64,000 nt of DNA, from the NCBI RefSeq assembly GCF_021246465.1, contig NZ_JAHRHK010000007.1, positions 147,536-211,535 of the forward strand, in the 5' to 3' direction. The notes beneath the pieces are model-generated. The model did not search any database. It saw nothing but the letters and a program-made list of their open reading frames with translations, and was not told the DNA's origin. Below, in pieces: positions 52,067 through 59,785 of this stretch. The stretch's first letter is position 1, and each line of letters starts with the position of its first letter. The stretch is from Nocardioides sp. R-C-SC26. Its GTDB lineage: Bacteria > Actinomycetota > Actinomycetes > Propionibacteriales > Nocardioidaceae. A program made the position numbers and the translations under genes.

Positions 52067-53167
52067 TCAGTAGGACGCCGCGCGTACCGCGACGACGTCG
52101 GGCAGATGCGCGACCACGGACCGCCAGCTGCCCCCGCCGTCGGTGGAGACCCAGACGCTGCCGTCGCGCGCACCCAGGTAGAGGCCCGCCGTCTCGTGGT
52201 CGTCGGCGCACATCGCGTCGCGCAGCACCCCGACGAAGAAGCGCTCGGGCAGCCCCGTCCCGCGTGGCGACCACGACTCCCCCGCGTCGGTGGAGGCCCA
52301 CACGCTCGCGCGCCCCTCGGGCGGGTAGCGGCACTCGCCGCCGCCGAGCGGGAAGACGAAGAGCGTGTCGGGCCGGTGGGGATGCGCGACGACGGGGAAC
52401 CCGAAGTCGGCGGGCAGCCCGCCGGCGATCGACGTCCAGCTCGCCGCCTCGTCATCGGAGCGGTAGACGCCGCCGTGGTTCTGCAGGTAGAGACGCTCCG
52501 GCCGGCTGGGATCGCGGGCGACCTTGTGGACGCACTGCCCGAACTCGGGGAACTGCTGGCCCTCGGGGAGGAAGCCGGCGCGGATACCGCGGTTGCGTGG
52601 CATCCAGGTCGCGCCGTCGTCCGCGCTCTGGTAGACGCCGCCCGTCGAGATGGCGACCGTCACCGACGCCGGATCGCGCGGATGCGGCAGGATCGTGTGG
52701 AAGGCCTGACCCCCGAAACCCTCGCCCCACGAGGCGCGGTGAGGGTGCTGCCAGAGCGACTCCTCGAGCTCGAAAGTCTCCCCCGCGTCGCGCGATCGCC
52801 ACACCGCGCCGGGCTCGGTGCCGGCCCACAGCACGCCGTCGTCACCCGCGGGGCTCCCCGCGGCCAGCTGCCACACCCGCTCGACCGAGGCTCCGGCGCC
52901 CTCGGTGAAACGTGGACCCCCGCCCGGGGTCTCCTGCCAGGTCGCGCCGAGATCGTCGGACCACCTGACCTGCGGGCCCAACCAGCTCGACGAGGCCCCC
53001 GCGAACAGCCGCGGCCGGCCCGCGGAGCCGTGCCTGGGGTCGATCAGGCAGGAGTACACCTCCTCCATGTCGTGGTGCGGCCCCGTCACCGCCCACTCCT
53101 CGCGGTCCGCGTCGGACGTCGCGATCCACAGCCCCTTGCGGGTGCCGATCATCAGAACCGTCGCCAT
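52067..53167 (-). CDS. BNR/Asp-box beta-propeller protein (sialidase-fold, VPS10-like)
   Basis: 366 residues, ATG 53167 behind GAGGAG; no signal peptide. Asp-box repeats punctuate the chain: SDDLGATW, SRDAGETF, SADDGATW, SDDEAASW, STDAGESW and STDGGGSW, about one per propeller blade. The N-terminus ATVLMIGTRKGLWIAT is typical of cytosolic actinobacterial exo-alpha-sialidase-like proteins. The Arg triad of true sialidases is not evident, so catalysis is not claimed. It lies about 48 bp upstream of ilvD and may be its operon partner only by proximity. Confidence 0.85.
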   Translation of the reverse strand: MATVLMIGTRKGLWIATSDADREEWAVTGPHHDMEEVYSCLIDPRHGSAGRPRLFAGASSSWLGPQVRWSDDLGATWQETPGGGPRFTEGAGASVERVWQLAAGSPAGDDGVLWAGTEPGAVWRSRDAGETFELEESLWQHPHRASWGEGFGGQAFHTILPHPRDPASVTVAISTGGVYQSADDGATWMPRNRGIRAGFLPEGQQFPEFGQCVHKVARDPSRPERLYLQNHGGVYRSDDEAASWTSIAGGLPADFGFPVVAHPHRPDTLFVFPLGGGECRYPPEGRASVWASTDAGESWSPRGTGLPERFFVGVLRDAMCADDHETAGLYLGARDGSVWVSTDGGGSWRSVVAHLPDVVAVRAASY

Positions 53168-53318
53168 CGGAAGGCTCCTCTCGCCTCTCCTGCACTCTCG
53201 TCTGCAGGTCAGACCCGCGCAAGGGGTGCGACTCATCGCTGACAGCAGGTTCGATCTCCGGCCTCATGGGGCTTCGAGACGCCCTCCTCGCTGCCACGCC
53301 GGGCTCGGACCTACGGTG

Positions 53319-54230
53319 ATGCCCGTGAGCCAGCGACCCCCTCGAACAGCGGCGCGGCCGGTGCTGCTGGTGCTCGTCGGGATCGCCTCGGTGCAGTTCG
53401 GCGCCAGCATCGCCAAGTCCCTCTTCGACGAGGTCACCCCGACCGAGATGGTGTGGCTGCGGCTGGCGACCAGCGTCGTGGTGCTGCTCGCGGTCGCTCG
53501 GCCGCGGTTCTCCGGACGCAGTCGGCTCGACTGGACCCTCGTGCTCGGCTTCGGGCTCAGTCTCGGCGTGATGAATCTGGCGATCTACCAGGCCTTCGCC
53601 CGGATCCCGCTCGGCATCGCGGTGACCATCGAGTTCATCGGACCGCTCGCGATCGCCGTCCTGGGGTCGCGGCGCGCCCGTGACCTCGCGTGGGTCGGCC
53701 TCGCGGGCGCCGGCGTCGTGCTCCTCGGGGCGGAGCGGGCCGACCTCGACGTCCTCGGCGTGCTCTTCGCACTGCTCGCGGGCGCGGCGTGGGGTGCCTA
53801 CATCCTCCTGAGCGGTGCGGTCGGCCGGCACTGGGGCGGGCTCGACGGCCTCGCGATCGCCAGCCTGGTCGCCCTCGCGATGGTGACACCGCTGCTGACG
53901 ACCACCGACGTGTCCGGTCTCGGTGACCCGCGGATCATCCTGCTCGGGATCGCCGTCGGGCTGCTGAGCTCCGCGCTGCCCTACAGCTGCGAGATGGTCG
54001 CGCTGCGCGATCTGCGCGCGGCGACGTTCGGCATCCTGATGAGCCTCGAACCGGCCGCGGCGGCCCTGGCCGGACTCCTCATCATCGACGAGCAGTTGAG
54101 CGCGGTGCAGTGGCTCGCGATCGGCTGCGTCGTCGCGGCGAGCATCGGCGCCACGCGGAGCGCTCGCCCGTCCGGGGCGGCTGCGGAGGCGGGCGGGCCA
54201 CCGGCTCCGCCGGTGTCCGCGGGAACCTAG
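53319..54230 (+). CDS. EamA/RhtA-family exporter
   Basis: 303 residues with ten predicted membrane helices in two EamA halves (for example LLVLVGIASVQFGASIAKSL, VTIEFIGPLAIAVLGSRRAR, LLAGAAWGAYILLSGAVGRH, FGILMSLEPAAAALAGLLII). The EFIGPLAIA and SLEPAAAALAG segments are those of RhtA-type threonine/homoserine exporters. ATG 53319 is used; GTG 53325 is equally possible because TACGGT lies 7 nt before it. The last 24 residues (SARPSGAAAEAGGPPAPPVS) come from a 75-bp sequence that is repeated downstream of the stop, so the tail appears acquired. Confidence 0.88.
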   Translation: MPVSQRPPRTAARPVLLVLVGIASVQFGASIAKSLFDEVTPTEMVWLRLATSVVVLLAVARPRFSGRSRLDWTLVLGFGLSLGVMNLAIYQAFARIPLGIAVTIEFIGPLAIAVLGSRRARDLAWVGLAGAGVVLLGAERADLDVLGVLFALLAGAAWGAYILLSGAVGRHWGGLDGLAIASLVALAMVTPLLTTTDVSGLGDPRIILLGIAVGLLSSALPYSCEMVALRDLRAATFGILMSLEPAAAALAGLLIIDEQLSAVQWLAIGCVVAASIGATRSARPSGAAAEAGGPPAPPVSAGT

Positions 54231-54335
54231 TGCCGCGACACTGGAGCCCGATTCCACGCTGAGCGCTCGCCCGTCCGGGGCAGCTGCGGAGGCGGGCGGG
54301 CCACCGGCTCCGCCGGTGTCCACGGGAACCTAGTG
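54158..54335. repeat. 75-bp direct duplication spanning the end of the EamA gene
   Basis: Copy 1 (54158-54232) and copy 2 (54261-54335) are nearly identical, offset by 103 bp: both run from GAGCGCTCGCCCGTCCGGGG to GGGAACCTAGTG. Copy 1 encodes the C-terminal tail and TAG stop of the EamA exporter. The spacer (54233-54260) contains a 28-bp block that recurs, with three changes, at about 54503-54530. Confidence 0.85.
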
Positions 54336-54495
54336 GCACGTCCGGGAAGTTCTGATGCGCTTCGCGTACCCCCGGCACCCACCCCGCGGCGTTGCCGACG
54401 CTTGCGAGACGACCCGGTATGGCTGCGCGCCGGCGCCTTGCGCTGCACGCACCGGGAGCACGCCAACCGTTTCAGAACTTCCCGGACGTACCACT
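54332..54495. mobile_element. Foldback (MITE-like) element A, 164 bp
   Basis: Terminal inverted repeats of 24 bp, AGTGGCACGTCCGGGAAGTT plus TCTGA at the left (54332-54355), matched at 23 of 24 positions by 54472-54495. The interior also aligns partly with its own complement (GCGT-C-CCCGG blocks), so the whole element could fold. No ORF of note. It starts inside the last bases of the 75-bp repeat copy 2. Mobility is inferred from structure only. Confidence 0.55.
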
Positions 54496-54530
54496 CGTGC
54501 TCGCGACAGTGGGGCCCGATTCCACACTGA

Positions 54531-54690
54531 GAGGTCGCGCGGAGAGGGGCTGTCGTGGTGGGCGTCGTCCCGGTGCGTGCATGAGCGCCGAGGAGGGAGC
54601 CGTGCCGGAGGCACGGCGACGCTCGAGTTGGTGCTCAGGTGCGTGCGGGGGGCGGCGGCCAGCCGACATCTGCCCTCTCCGCGTGACCTC
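54531..54690. repeat. Foldback element B, 160 bp with central hairpin
   Basis: Arms GAGGTCGCGCGGAGAGGGGC (54531-54550) and GCCCTCTCCGCGTGACCTC (54672-54690) pair with one mismatch and one bulge. A perfect 8-bp hairpin GCCGTGCC-GGA-GGCACGGC (54599-54617) sits at the exact centre. Could be a second non-autonomous element or a structured RNA. No coding function. Confidence 0.5.
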
Positions 54691-54779
54691 AGGGGAACTG
54701 CCTGAGAATCGTCCGTGAGTTCACCGCGATGTCACGTCCGCGTGATGCGCGGGGCCGAGCGCGCGGGTAACGTCGCGGC

Positions 54780-55025
54780 ATGTCCGCTACACCCCTCCTG
54801 GTGAGTCCGTTCTCGGGACTCCTCACGCGCCTCCGGGAGTGGCCCGAAGCCTCGCAGCTCCAGGCCCGCCGCAATGCGATGATCGCCGCGACCGCCTGCG
54901 CCCAGCGCCGGGCCGAGCGCGACGACGTCGCCGACTTCCTCGCCCACCTCGACGACGCCGCCGCCGACCCGGCCGGCGGCGCGAGTCCCGCCCCACCGAT
55001 GTCGCGAGCCGCCGCCAACCGCTGA
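54780..55025 (+). CDS. Small hypothetical protein (81 aa)
   Basis: 81 residues starting MSATPLLVSPFSGLLTRLRE, helical and charged, with an Ala/Pro-rich end. TAACGT lies 7 nt before ATG 54780, and there is no Shine-Dalgarno, fitting the leaderless pattern of other genes here. The C-terminal helix DDVADFLAHLDDAAADPAGG is acidic. No family recognised. It is 41 bp upstream of the hydrolase on the same strand. Coding bias is consistent with a real gene. Confidence 0.5.
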   Translation: MSATPLLVSPFSGLLTRLREWPEASQLQARRNAMIAATACAQRRAERDDVADFLAHLDDAAADPAGGASPAPPMSRAAANR

Positions 55026-55066
55026 GCCGCAGTCCGCGGCGCCCCGGCGTCAGGCAGAATCACGCC

Positions 55067-55996
55067 ATGCCGACCTTCGCCGCGCGTACCGCTCCGGCCG
55101 TCTCCCTGGCGTTCCGCGACATCCTGTCCGACGACGGGACGCGGCTGCGGGCCTGGACCAACGACCCCGACGGCGTGATCGACGGCCCGACCGTCGTGCT
55201 GTGCAACGGCCTCGGCACGAACCCCTACCTGTGGCCCGCGTTGATGGACCCGGCCTGCGGCGTCCGAGTCGTGTCGTGGAACCACCGCGGTGTCGGCGGC
55301 TCCGACCGTCCGGTCGATCCCTCGCACGTGGCGGTGGAGCACTTCGTCGAGGACGGCCTCTCGGTGATGGACCACTTCGGCATCGACCAGGCCGTGCTGA
55401 TGGGCTGGTCGATCGGCGTGAACACCATGTTCGAACTCGCGGCGCGCAATCCCGAGCGCGTGTCCGGCCTGTTCGCGGTGGCCGGAGTGCCCGGGGACAC
55501 GTTCTCGACCATGCTCGCCCCGCTGCGGCTTCCGCGGCCTGTGGCCCGCGCACTCACGGTGAACGTCAGTCGGGTGCTCAGCCTGGCAGGCAAGGCCGTG
55601 ACACCGATCAGCACCCGACTCCCGATCGGGCCGCGCGCCATCGCAGCGCTCACCCACTCCGGCTTCATGCTGCCGGTGCCGGACCCGGCTCTCGCCGCGG
55701 TGGGGATCAAGGAGTTCCTGACCACGCCGGTCGACTGGTACTTCCACCTCGCCCTGTGCACGTCGCGGCACGCTCGCGTGCGACTGAGCACGATCGACGT
55801 CCCGGCGATGTTCGTCGCGGGCCGCTGGGACGTACTCGCCGGCGCGCGCGACATGGCCAGCGCCGCCGCGCGGATGAGCGACGCCGAGTACGTCGAACTG
55901 TGGGGCTCGCACTTCATCCAGGTCGAGCAACCCGACGTCGTCCACCAGTTGCTGCTCGACTTCCTCGACCGCGTCGGCGCGGCGTCGGGCGTCTGA
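55067..55996 (+). CDS. Alpha/beta-hydrolase fold protein
   Basis: 309 residues, ATG 55067. The fold is shown by VVLCNGLGTNPYLWPALM (oxyanion-hole NGLG near 47-50), VVSWNHRGVGGSDRP near 68-82 and the nucleophile elbow GWSIG with S115. The acid and base lie in VAGRWDVLAG and the WGSHFIQVEQ end. No lid domain family is evident. Could be an esterase or C-C hydrolase. It is 5 bp before the sugar-dehydrogenase gene, so the two are co-transcribed. Confidence 0.88.
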   Translation: MPTFAARTAPAVSLAFRDILSDDGTRLRAWTNDPDGVIDGPTVVLCNGLGTNPYLWPALMDPACGVRVVSWNHRGVGGSDRPVDPSHVAVEHFVEDGLSVMDHFGIDQAVLMGWSIGVNTMFELAARNPERVSGLFAVAGVPGDTFSTMLAPLRLPRPVARALTVNVSRVLSLAGKAVTPISTRLPIGPRAIAALTHSGFMLPVPDPALAAVGIKEFLTTPVDWYFHLALCTSRHARVRLSTIDVPAMFVAGRWDVLAGARDMASAAARMSDAEYVELWGSHFIQVEQPDVVHQLLLDFLDRVGAASGV

Positions 55997-56000
55997 GCAG

Positions 56001-57197
56001 ATGCGCCGCACCGTCAGACCTCCGGCCCGAGCCCGCGCCAAGGTCACCGTCGCGGTGGCCTGGGCGCTCGGCGCCACAGCGACTCTCGCTGGCTGTGGGT
56101 CCGACGACCCGCGTCCTCCGGGCGTCACGGCGACGCCGACGACACCTGACACGCCGGCCGGCTCGGCCCCGCCGTCCACCGACGGGAGCAGCGGCAGCGA
56201 CGGGCCCGGCGCCGCGGCAGCGCAGCCCGGTCGTGCCCGCGCGATCGTGACCGGACTCGCCGCTCCCTGGGGAGTGGCGTTCCTCCCCGACGGCGACGCG
56301 CTGGTGACCGAGCGCGACACCCGCCGTGTGCTCCTCATCAGCGGACCGGCGCACCGGGTGCGCGAGATCGGTGTGATCGACGACGCCGCGCCCGAGGGCG
56401 AGGGCGGGCTCCTGGGCGTCGCGATCTCCCCGGACTTCGAACGCGACCGCGCGGTCTTCCTCTACCTGACCACCAGCAGCGACAATCGCATCGTGCGCGC
56501 CCGGCTGCAGAACGGCCGGCTGGGGGCACCGGAGACCATCCTCGACGGCATCCCGCGCGGGTTCACCCACGACGGCGGACGGCTGGAGTTCGGCCCCGAC
56601 GGCTCCCTGTTCGCCTCCACCGGGGAGTCCGGAGAGCCCGAGCTGTCCCAGGACCGCGACTCCCTCGGCGGCAAGATCCTGCGTATCACCACCGATGGCG
56701 ACGCGGCCCCCGGCAACCCGTTCGACAGCCCCGTGTGGAGCTGGGGTCATCGCAACGTGCAGGGCCTGGCCTTCGACGACGACGGGCGACTGTGGGCCTC
56801 GGAGTTCGGGTCGACCGAGTTCGACGAGCTCAACCGCATCGAGCGTGGCGCGAACTACGGCTGGCCGCGCGTCGAGGGCGAGGGCGGTCGCAACGCCGGC
56901 CCGGAGTTCACCGATCCGCAGGTGACGTGGCCCGTCGACGAGGCCTCCCCCTCCGGTCTCGCCTTCGCCGGCGGAGCACTCTGGATGGCCGGGCTGCGCG
57001 GCGAGCGCCTGTGGCGGGTGACGTTGGACGGCGCCGAGGCGAGCGACCCGACGGCGTTCCTCGTCGGGGAGTACGGCCGGTTGCGCACCGTGGTGCAGGC
57101 ACCCGACGGCGCGCTATGGGTGACGACGTCCAACCGCGACGGACGCGGGGACCCGGGCGCCGACGACGATCAGATCCTCCGCATCCCTCTGCGCTGA
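56001..57197 (+). CDS. PQQ-type glucose/sorbosone dehydrogenase-like lipoprotein
   Basis: 398 residues, ATG 56001, 4 bp after the hydrolase stop. Lipobox LAGC (Cys32). The six-bladed propeller of the soluble GDH/sorbosone dehydrogenase family is recognisable: GLAAPWGVAFLPDGDALVTE near 76-95, EGGLLGVAISPDF near 133-145, GGRLEFGPDGSLFASTGE near 192-209, WSWGHRNVQGLAFD near 247-260 and NYGWPRVEG near 285-293. PQQ or another cofactor would be bound outside the cell. Many actinobacterial members have unknown substrates. Confidence 0.9.
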   Translation: MRRTVRPPARARAKVTVAVAWALGATATLAGCGSDDPRPPGVTATPTTPDTPAGSAPPSTDGSSGSDGPGAAAAQPGRARAIVTGLAAPWGVAFLPDGDALVTERDTRRVLLISGPAHRVREIGVIDDAAPEGEGGLLGVAISPDFERDRAVFLYLTTSSDNRIVRARLQNGRLGAPETILDGIPRGFTHDGGRLEFGPDGSLFASTGESGEPELSQDRDSLGGKILRITTDGDAAPGNPFDSPVWSWGHRNVQGLAFDDDGRLWASEFGSTEFDELNRIERGANYGWPRVEGEGGRNAGPEFTDPQVTWPVDEASPSGLAFAGGALWMAGLRGERLWRVTLDGAEASDPTAFLVGEYGRLRTVVQAPDGALWVTTSNRDGRGDPGADDDQILRIPLR

Positions 57198-57199
57198 CG

Positions 57200-57319
57200 G
57201 TTGACCCGTCTTTACCTTGAGACGGGTCAACGGTGTCGGAGCGGTTGACCCGTCTCAAGGTAGAGACGGGTCAACGGTGTCGGAGCGGTTGACCCGTCTC
57301 AAGGTAGAGACGGGTCAAC
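57200..57319. terminator. Triple hairpin array between convergent genes
   Basis: Three hairpins with 12-bp arms GTTGACCCGTCT / AGACGGGTCAAC at 57200-57231, 57244-57275 and 57288-57319. Copies 2 and 3 have loop CAAGGTAG and are 44 bp apart; copy 1 has the inverted loop TTACCTTG. The last copy contains the TGA stop of the minus-strand S-component gene (57315-57317). The same arm occurs twice at 21361-21438. Probably a bidirectional terminator amplified in tandem. Confidence 0.75.
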
Positions 57320-58154
57320 GCGACTCGCCGACGATGAGGGCGCGGCGGGACGCTCGGCGCAGGGTGGCGAGCACGGCCGGACCGATGATCGCGATGGCGA
57401 GCGCGGTGGTGATCGCGCGCCCGGTGTCGAAGGACGACGTCGAGGTGACCAGCGTGTAGCGCGCGAAGGCAAGCAGGTTCTCCGTCATCGGCGCTCCGGG
57501 CAGGTAGGCCACGTTGCCCTCCACGCCGGGCACGGCGATGCCGAGCAGGAACGGCCAGCCCGAGAGGTTCATCAGGAGGCCGTAGGCGTAGGAGGCGAGG
57601 ACGCCGTAGACGGCGAGCATCGCCAGCTCGGCGCGCCCCGTCGGTCGACGAGGCAACAGGCCAGCGCCCATACCGACCCAGGCCGCGCACAGCATCTGGA
57701 ACGGCAGCCAGGGCCCGACGCCCGCCGTCAGCAGTGCCGAGGCGAAGAGGGAGAGGACGCCGAGCACGAAGCCGAAGCCGGCGCCGAAGACACGCCCGGC
57801 CAGGATGAGCAGGAAGAAGACCAGCTCGACACCGCCCGACCCCGCCGAGAGCACGCGCAGGAGCGCGTTGACCGCGGCCAGCACGCCCAGGAGCGCGAGC
57901 ACGCGGGAGTCGATACCGCCCTGGCTGATCTCGGCGAGCACCACGGCGATCACGATCGGGATCAGTGCCAGGAAGAGGAAGGGTGGATCGATGCGGGTGC
58001 CGGCCTCGACCCGGGTCAGCAACGGCCAGCAGAGCATCATCAGGCCCCCGAGCGAGGCGACGCCGAGGACGGCGGCCGATCGGCGCGTGAGCGGGACGGC
58101 GACCCGCTGCGCGAGCGCGGACCCGACCGCTCGGCTGCTCGCGTCGGCGCTCAC
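57315..58154 (-). CDS. ECF transporter substrate-binding (S) component
   Basis: 279 residues with six to eight predicted membrane helices (AAVLGVASLGGLMMLCWPLL, LALIPIVIAVVLAEISQGGI, VLALLGVLAAVNALLRVLSA, FGAGFGFVLGVLSLFASALL, AMLAVYGVLASYAYGLLMNL). FGFVLGVLSLFASALLTAGV is the glycine-rich helix of ECF S proteins. GTG 58154 overlaps the ATPase stop (GTGA). Last gene of the riboswitch operon. Substrate is inferred to be cobalamin or a precursor because of the riboswitch upstream, not from its own sequence. Confidence 0.85.
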   Translation of the reverse strand: MSADASSRAVGSALAQRVAVPLTRRSAAVLGVASLGGLMMLCWPLLTRVEAGTRIDPPFLFLALIPIVIAVVLAEISQGGIDSRVLALLGVLAAVNALLRVLSAGSGGVELVFFLLILAGRVFGAGFGFVLGVLSLFASALLTAGVGPWLPFQMLCAAWVGMGAGLLPRRPTGRAELAMLAVYGVLASYAYGLLMNLSGWPFLLGIAVPGVEGNVAYLPGAPMTENLLAFARYTLVTSTSSFDTGRAITTALAIAIIGPAVLATLRRASRRALIVGESR

Positions 58155-59785
58155 GCCGACTCCGGAGTCAGCGCGGCGACGACGTCGCCCACCCGCAGCC
58201 AGGGCGGTCCGAGCACCTTGGTGACCTGCGGCGCGAAGGCGGGCGACTCCGCGACCACCTCGCGCACCACGCCGGCCGAGACCACCTCGCCGTCGGCGAG
58301 CACCACGACATCGTCGGCGGCGACGGCGACGAACTCGACGTCGTGCGTGGCGACGAGCACGGCGTGACCCGACGCCGCGAGGTCGCGCAGGATCCGGGCC
58401 AGTTCGCCCTTGCCGCGGTAGTCCAGCCCCCGGGTCGGCTCGTCGAGCAGCAGCACACGGGGCTTCGCCGCCAGCACGAGCGCCAGGGCGAGTGCGAGTC
58501 GTTGCCCCTCGGAGAGGTCGCGTGGATGCATGGCGTCGTCGATGCCCGGGGCGAGGTGGTCGAGCAACTCCCGGGTGCCCGGACCTCCCGCCTCGCACTC
58601 GGCGGCGACGGTCTCCAGGTAGAGCAGGTCCGAGGCCGTCTGAGGCAACAGGCCGACCAGACCGCGGCGTCCGGCCGGATCGAGGGTGTGCGGGTCGCGA
58701 CCGTCGACGGCGACCGTGCCGCTGCGACGTCCGCGCGTGCCCTGCAGGGTCCACAGCAGGGTCGACTTGCCAGCACCGTTGCGACCCATCAGCGCGGTGA
58801 CGCGGCCGGGCTGCAGCGCCACGTCGACACCGCCGAGCGCGACGGTCTCCCCCCGCGTGACGGTGACGTCGCGGGCGAGGGCGAGCGGGGCGACCGCCCC
58901 GAGGTCGCCGCGGATGTCAGGGTGCCCCGCGGACATGTCAGCGAGTGCGAGCGAGCGGGCAGCACGACGCGCGTCGCGCACCGAGAGCGGCAGCGGCGAC
59001 CAGCCGACGGCCCGCCCCAGCTCGACGAGCGGCGGGGCCACCGGCGAGGCGACCAGCACCTGCTCCGGCGGACCGACCTCGACCCCACCGGCGCCGGTCA
59101 TCAGCACCATCCGGTCGGCGAACGGCACCACCCGCTCGAGACGGTGCTCGGCCAGCAGCACCGACACCCCGACGTCGTGGACGAGCCGGGTGAGCGTCGC
59201 CAGCACGTCCTCGGCGGCGGTCGGGTCCAGGGCGGAGGTGGGCTCGTCGAGCACGAGCAGCCGCGGGTGCATGGTGAGCACCGAGCCGATCGCGATCCGC
59301 TGCTGCTCTCCGCCCGAGAGCGTGCTCAGGTCACGCGAGCGAAGGTCGGCGATGCCGAGCAGGTCGAGGGTCTCCTCGACGCGGCGGCGCATCGTGGAGG
59401 TCGGCAGGCCCAGCTGCTCCATGCCGTAGGCCAGCTCCTCCTCGACGGTGTCGGTGACGAAGCCGGCGGCCGGGTCCTGCCCGACGAAGCCGATCATGTG
59501 TGCGCGGTCGCGGGGCGCGGAGTCGCGGATGCTCACGCCGTCCAGGAGGACGTCGCCGCTCAGCACCCCGCCGCTGAATCGCGGCACCAGGCCGGTGACG
59601 ACGCCGAGCAGCGTCGACTTGCCGACGCCGGTGGGTCCGCTGACCAGCACCAGCTCGCCCTCGTCGATGTCCAGGTCGACGGCGTCCAGCACGGCGTCGG
59701 GCTGGCCGGCCGACACCGGATGATCGGCGTCGTAGCGCAGCGTGATCCCCCGCAGGGAGAGCAACGGCGTCGCCGGCGCGCTCAT
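58151..59785 (-). CDS. ECF transporter double ATPase (A1-A2 fusion)
   Basis: 544 residues with two ABC domains. First half: Walker A GPTGVGKS (50-57), signature LSGGEQQR and LLVLDEPTSALD. Second half: Walker A GRNGAGKST (about 330-338), variant signature LSEGQRLALA and VLLLDEPTRGLD. Fused A units are common in dedicated (group I) ECF systems of actinobacteria. ATG 59785 overlaps the T-component stop (ATGA). The second-half LSEGQ in place of LSGGQ is also seen in ECF A subunits. Confidence 0.93.
   Translation of the reverse strand: MSAPATPLLSLRGITLRYDADHPVSAGQPDAVLDAVDLDIDEGELVLVSGPTGVGKSTLLGVVTGLVPRFSGGVLSGDVLLDGVSIRDSAPRDRAHMIGFVGQDPAAGFVTDTVEEELAYGMEQLGLPTSTMRRRVEETLDLLGIADLRSRDLSTLSGGEQQRIAIGSVLTMHPRLLVLDEPTSALDPTAAEDVLATLTRLVHDVGVSVLLAEHRLERVVPFADRMVLMTGAGGVEVGPPEQVLVASPVAPPLVELGRAVGWSPLPLSVRDARRAARSLALADMSAGHPDIRGDLGAVAPLALARDVTVTRGETVALGGVDVALQPGRVTALMGRNGAGKSTLLWTLQGTRGRRSGTVAVDGRDPHTLDPAGRRGLVGLLPQTASDLLYLETVAAECEAGGPGTRELLDHLAPGIDDAMHPRDLSEGQRLALALALVLAAKPRVLLLDEPTRGLDYRGKGELARILRDLAASGHAVLVATHDVEFVAVAADDVVVLADGEVVSAGVVREVVAESPAFAPQVTKVLGPPWLRVGDVVAALTPESA

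Noticed and set aside
50039..53242. 1067-codon plus-strand open frame opposite ilvD and the BNR gene
   Set aside because: Shadow of ilvD, whose iron-sulfur motifs are intact on the other strand.
54330..54614. Minus-strand 94-codon frame in the repeat cluster
   Set aside because: Lies wholly in foldback elements A and B, Arg/Ser-rich, no Shine-Dalgarno and no domain.
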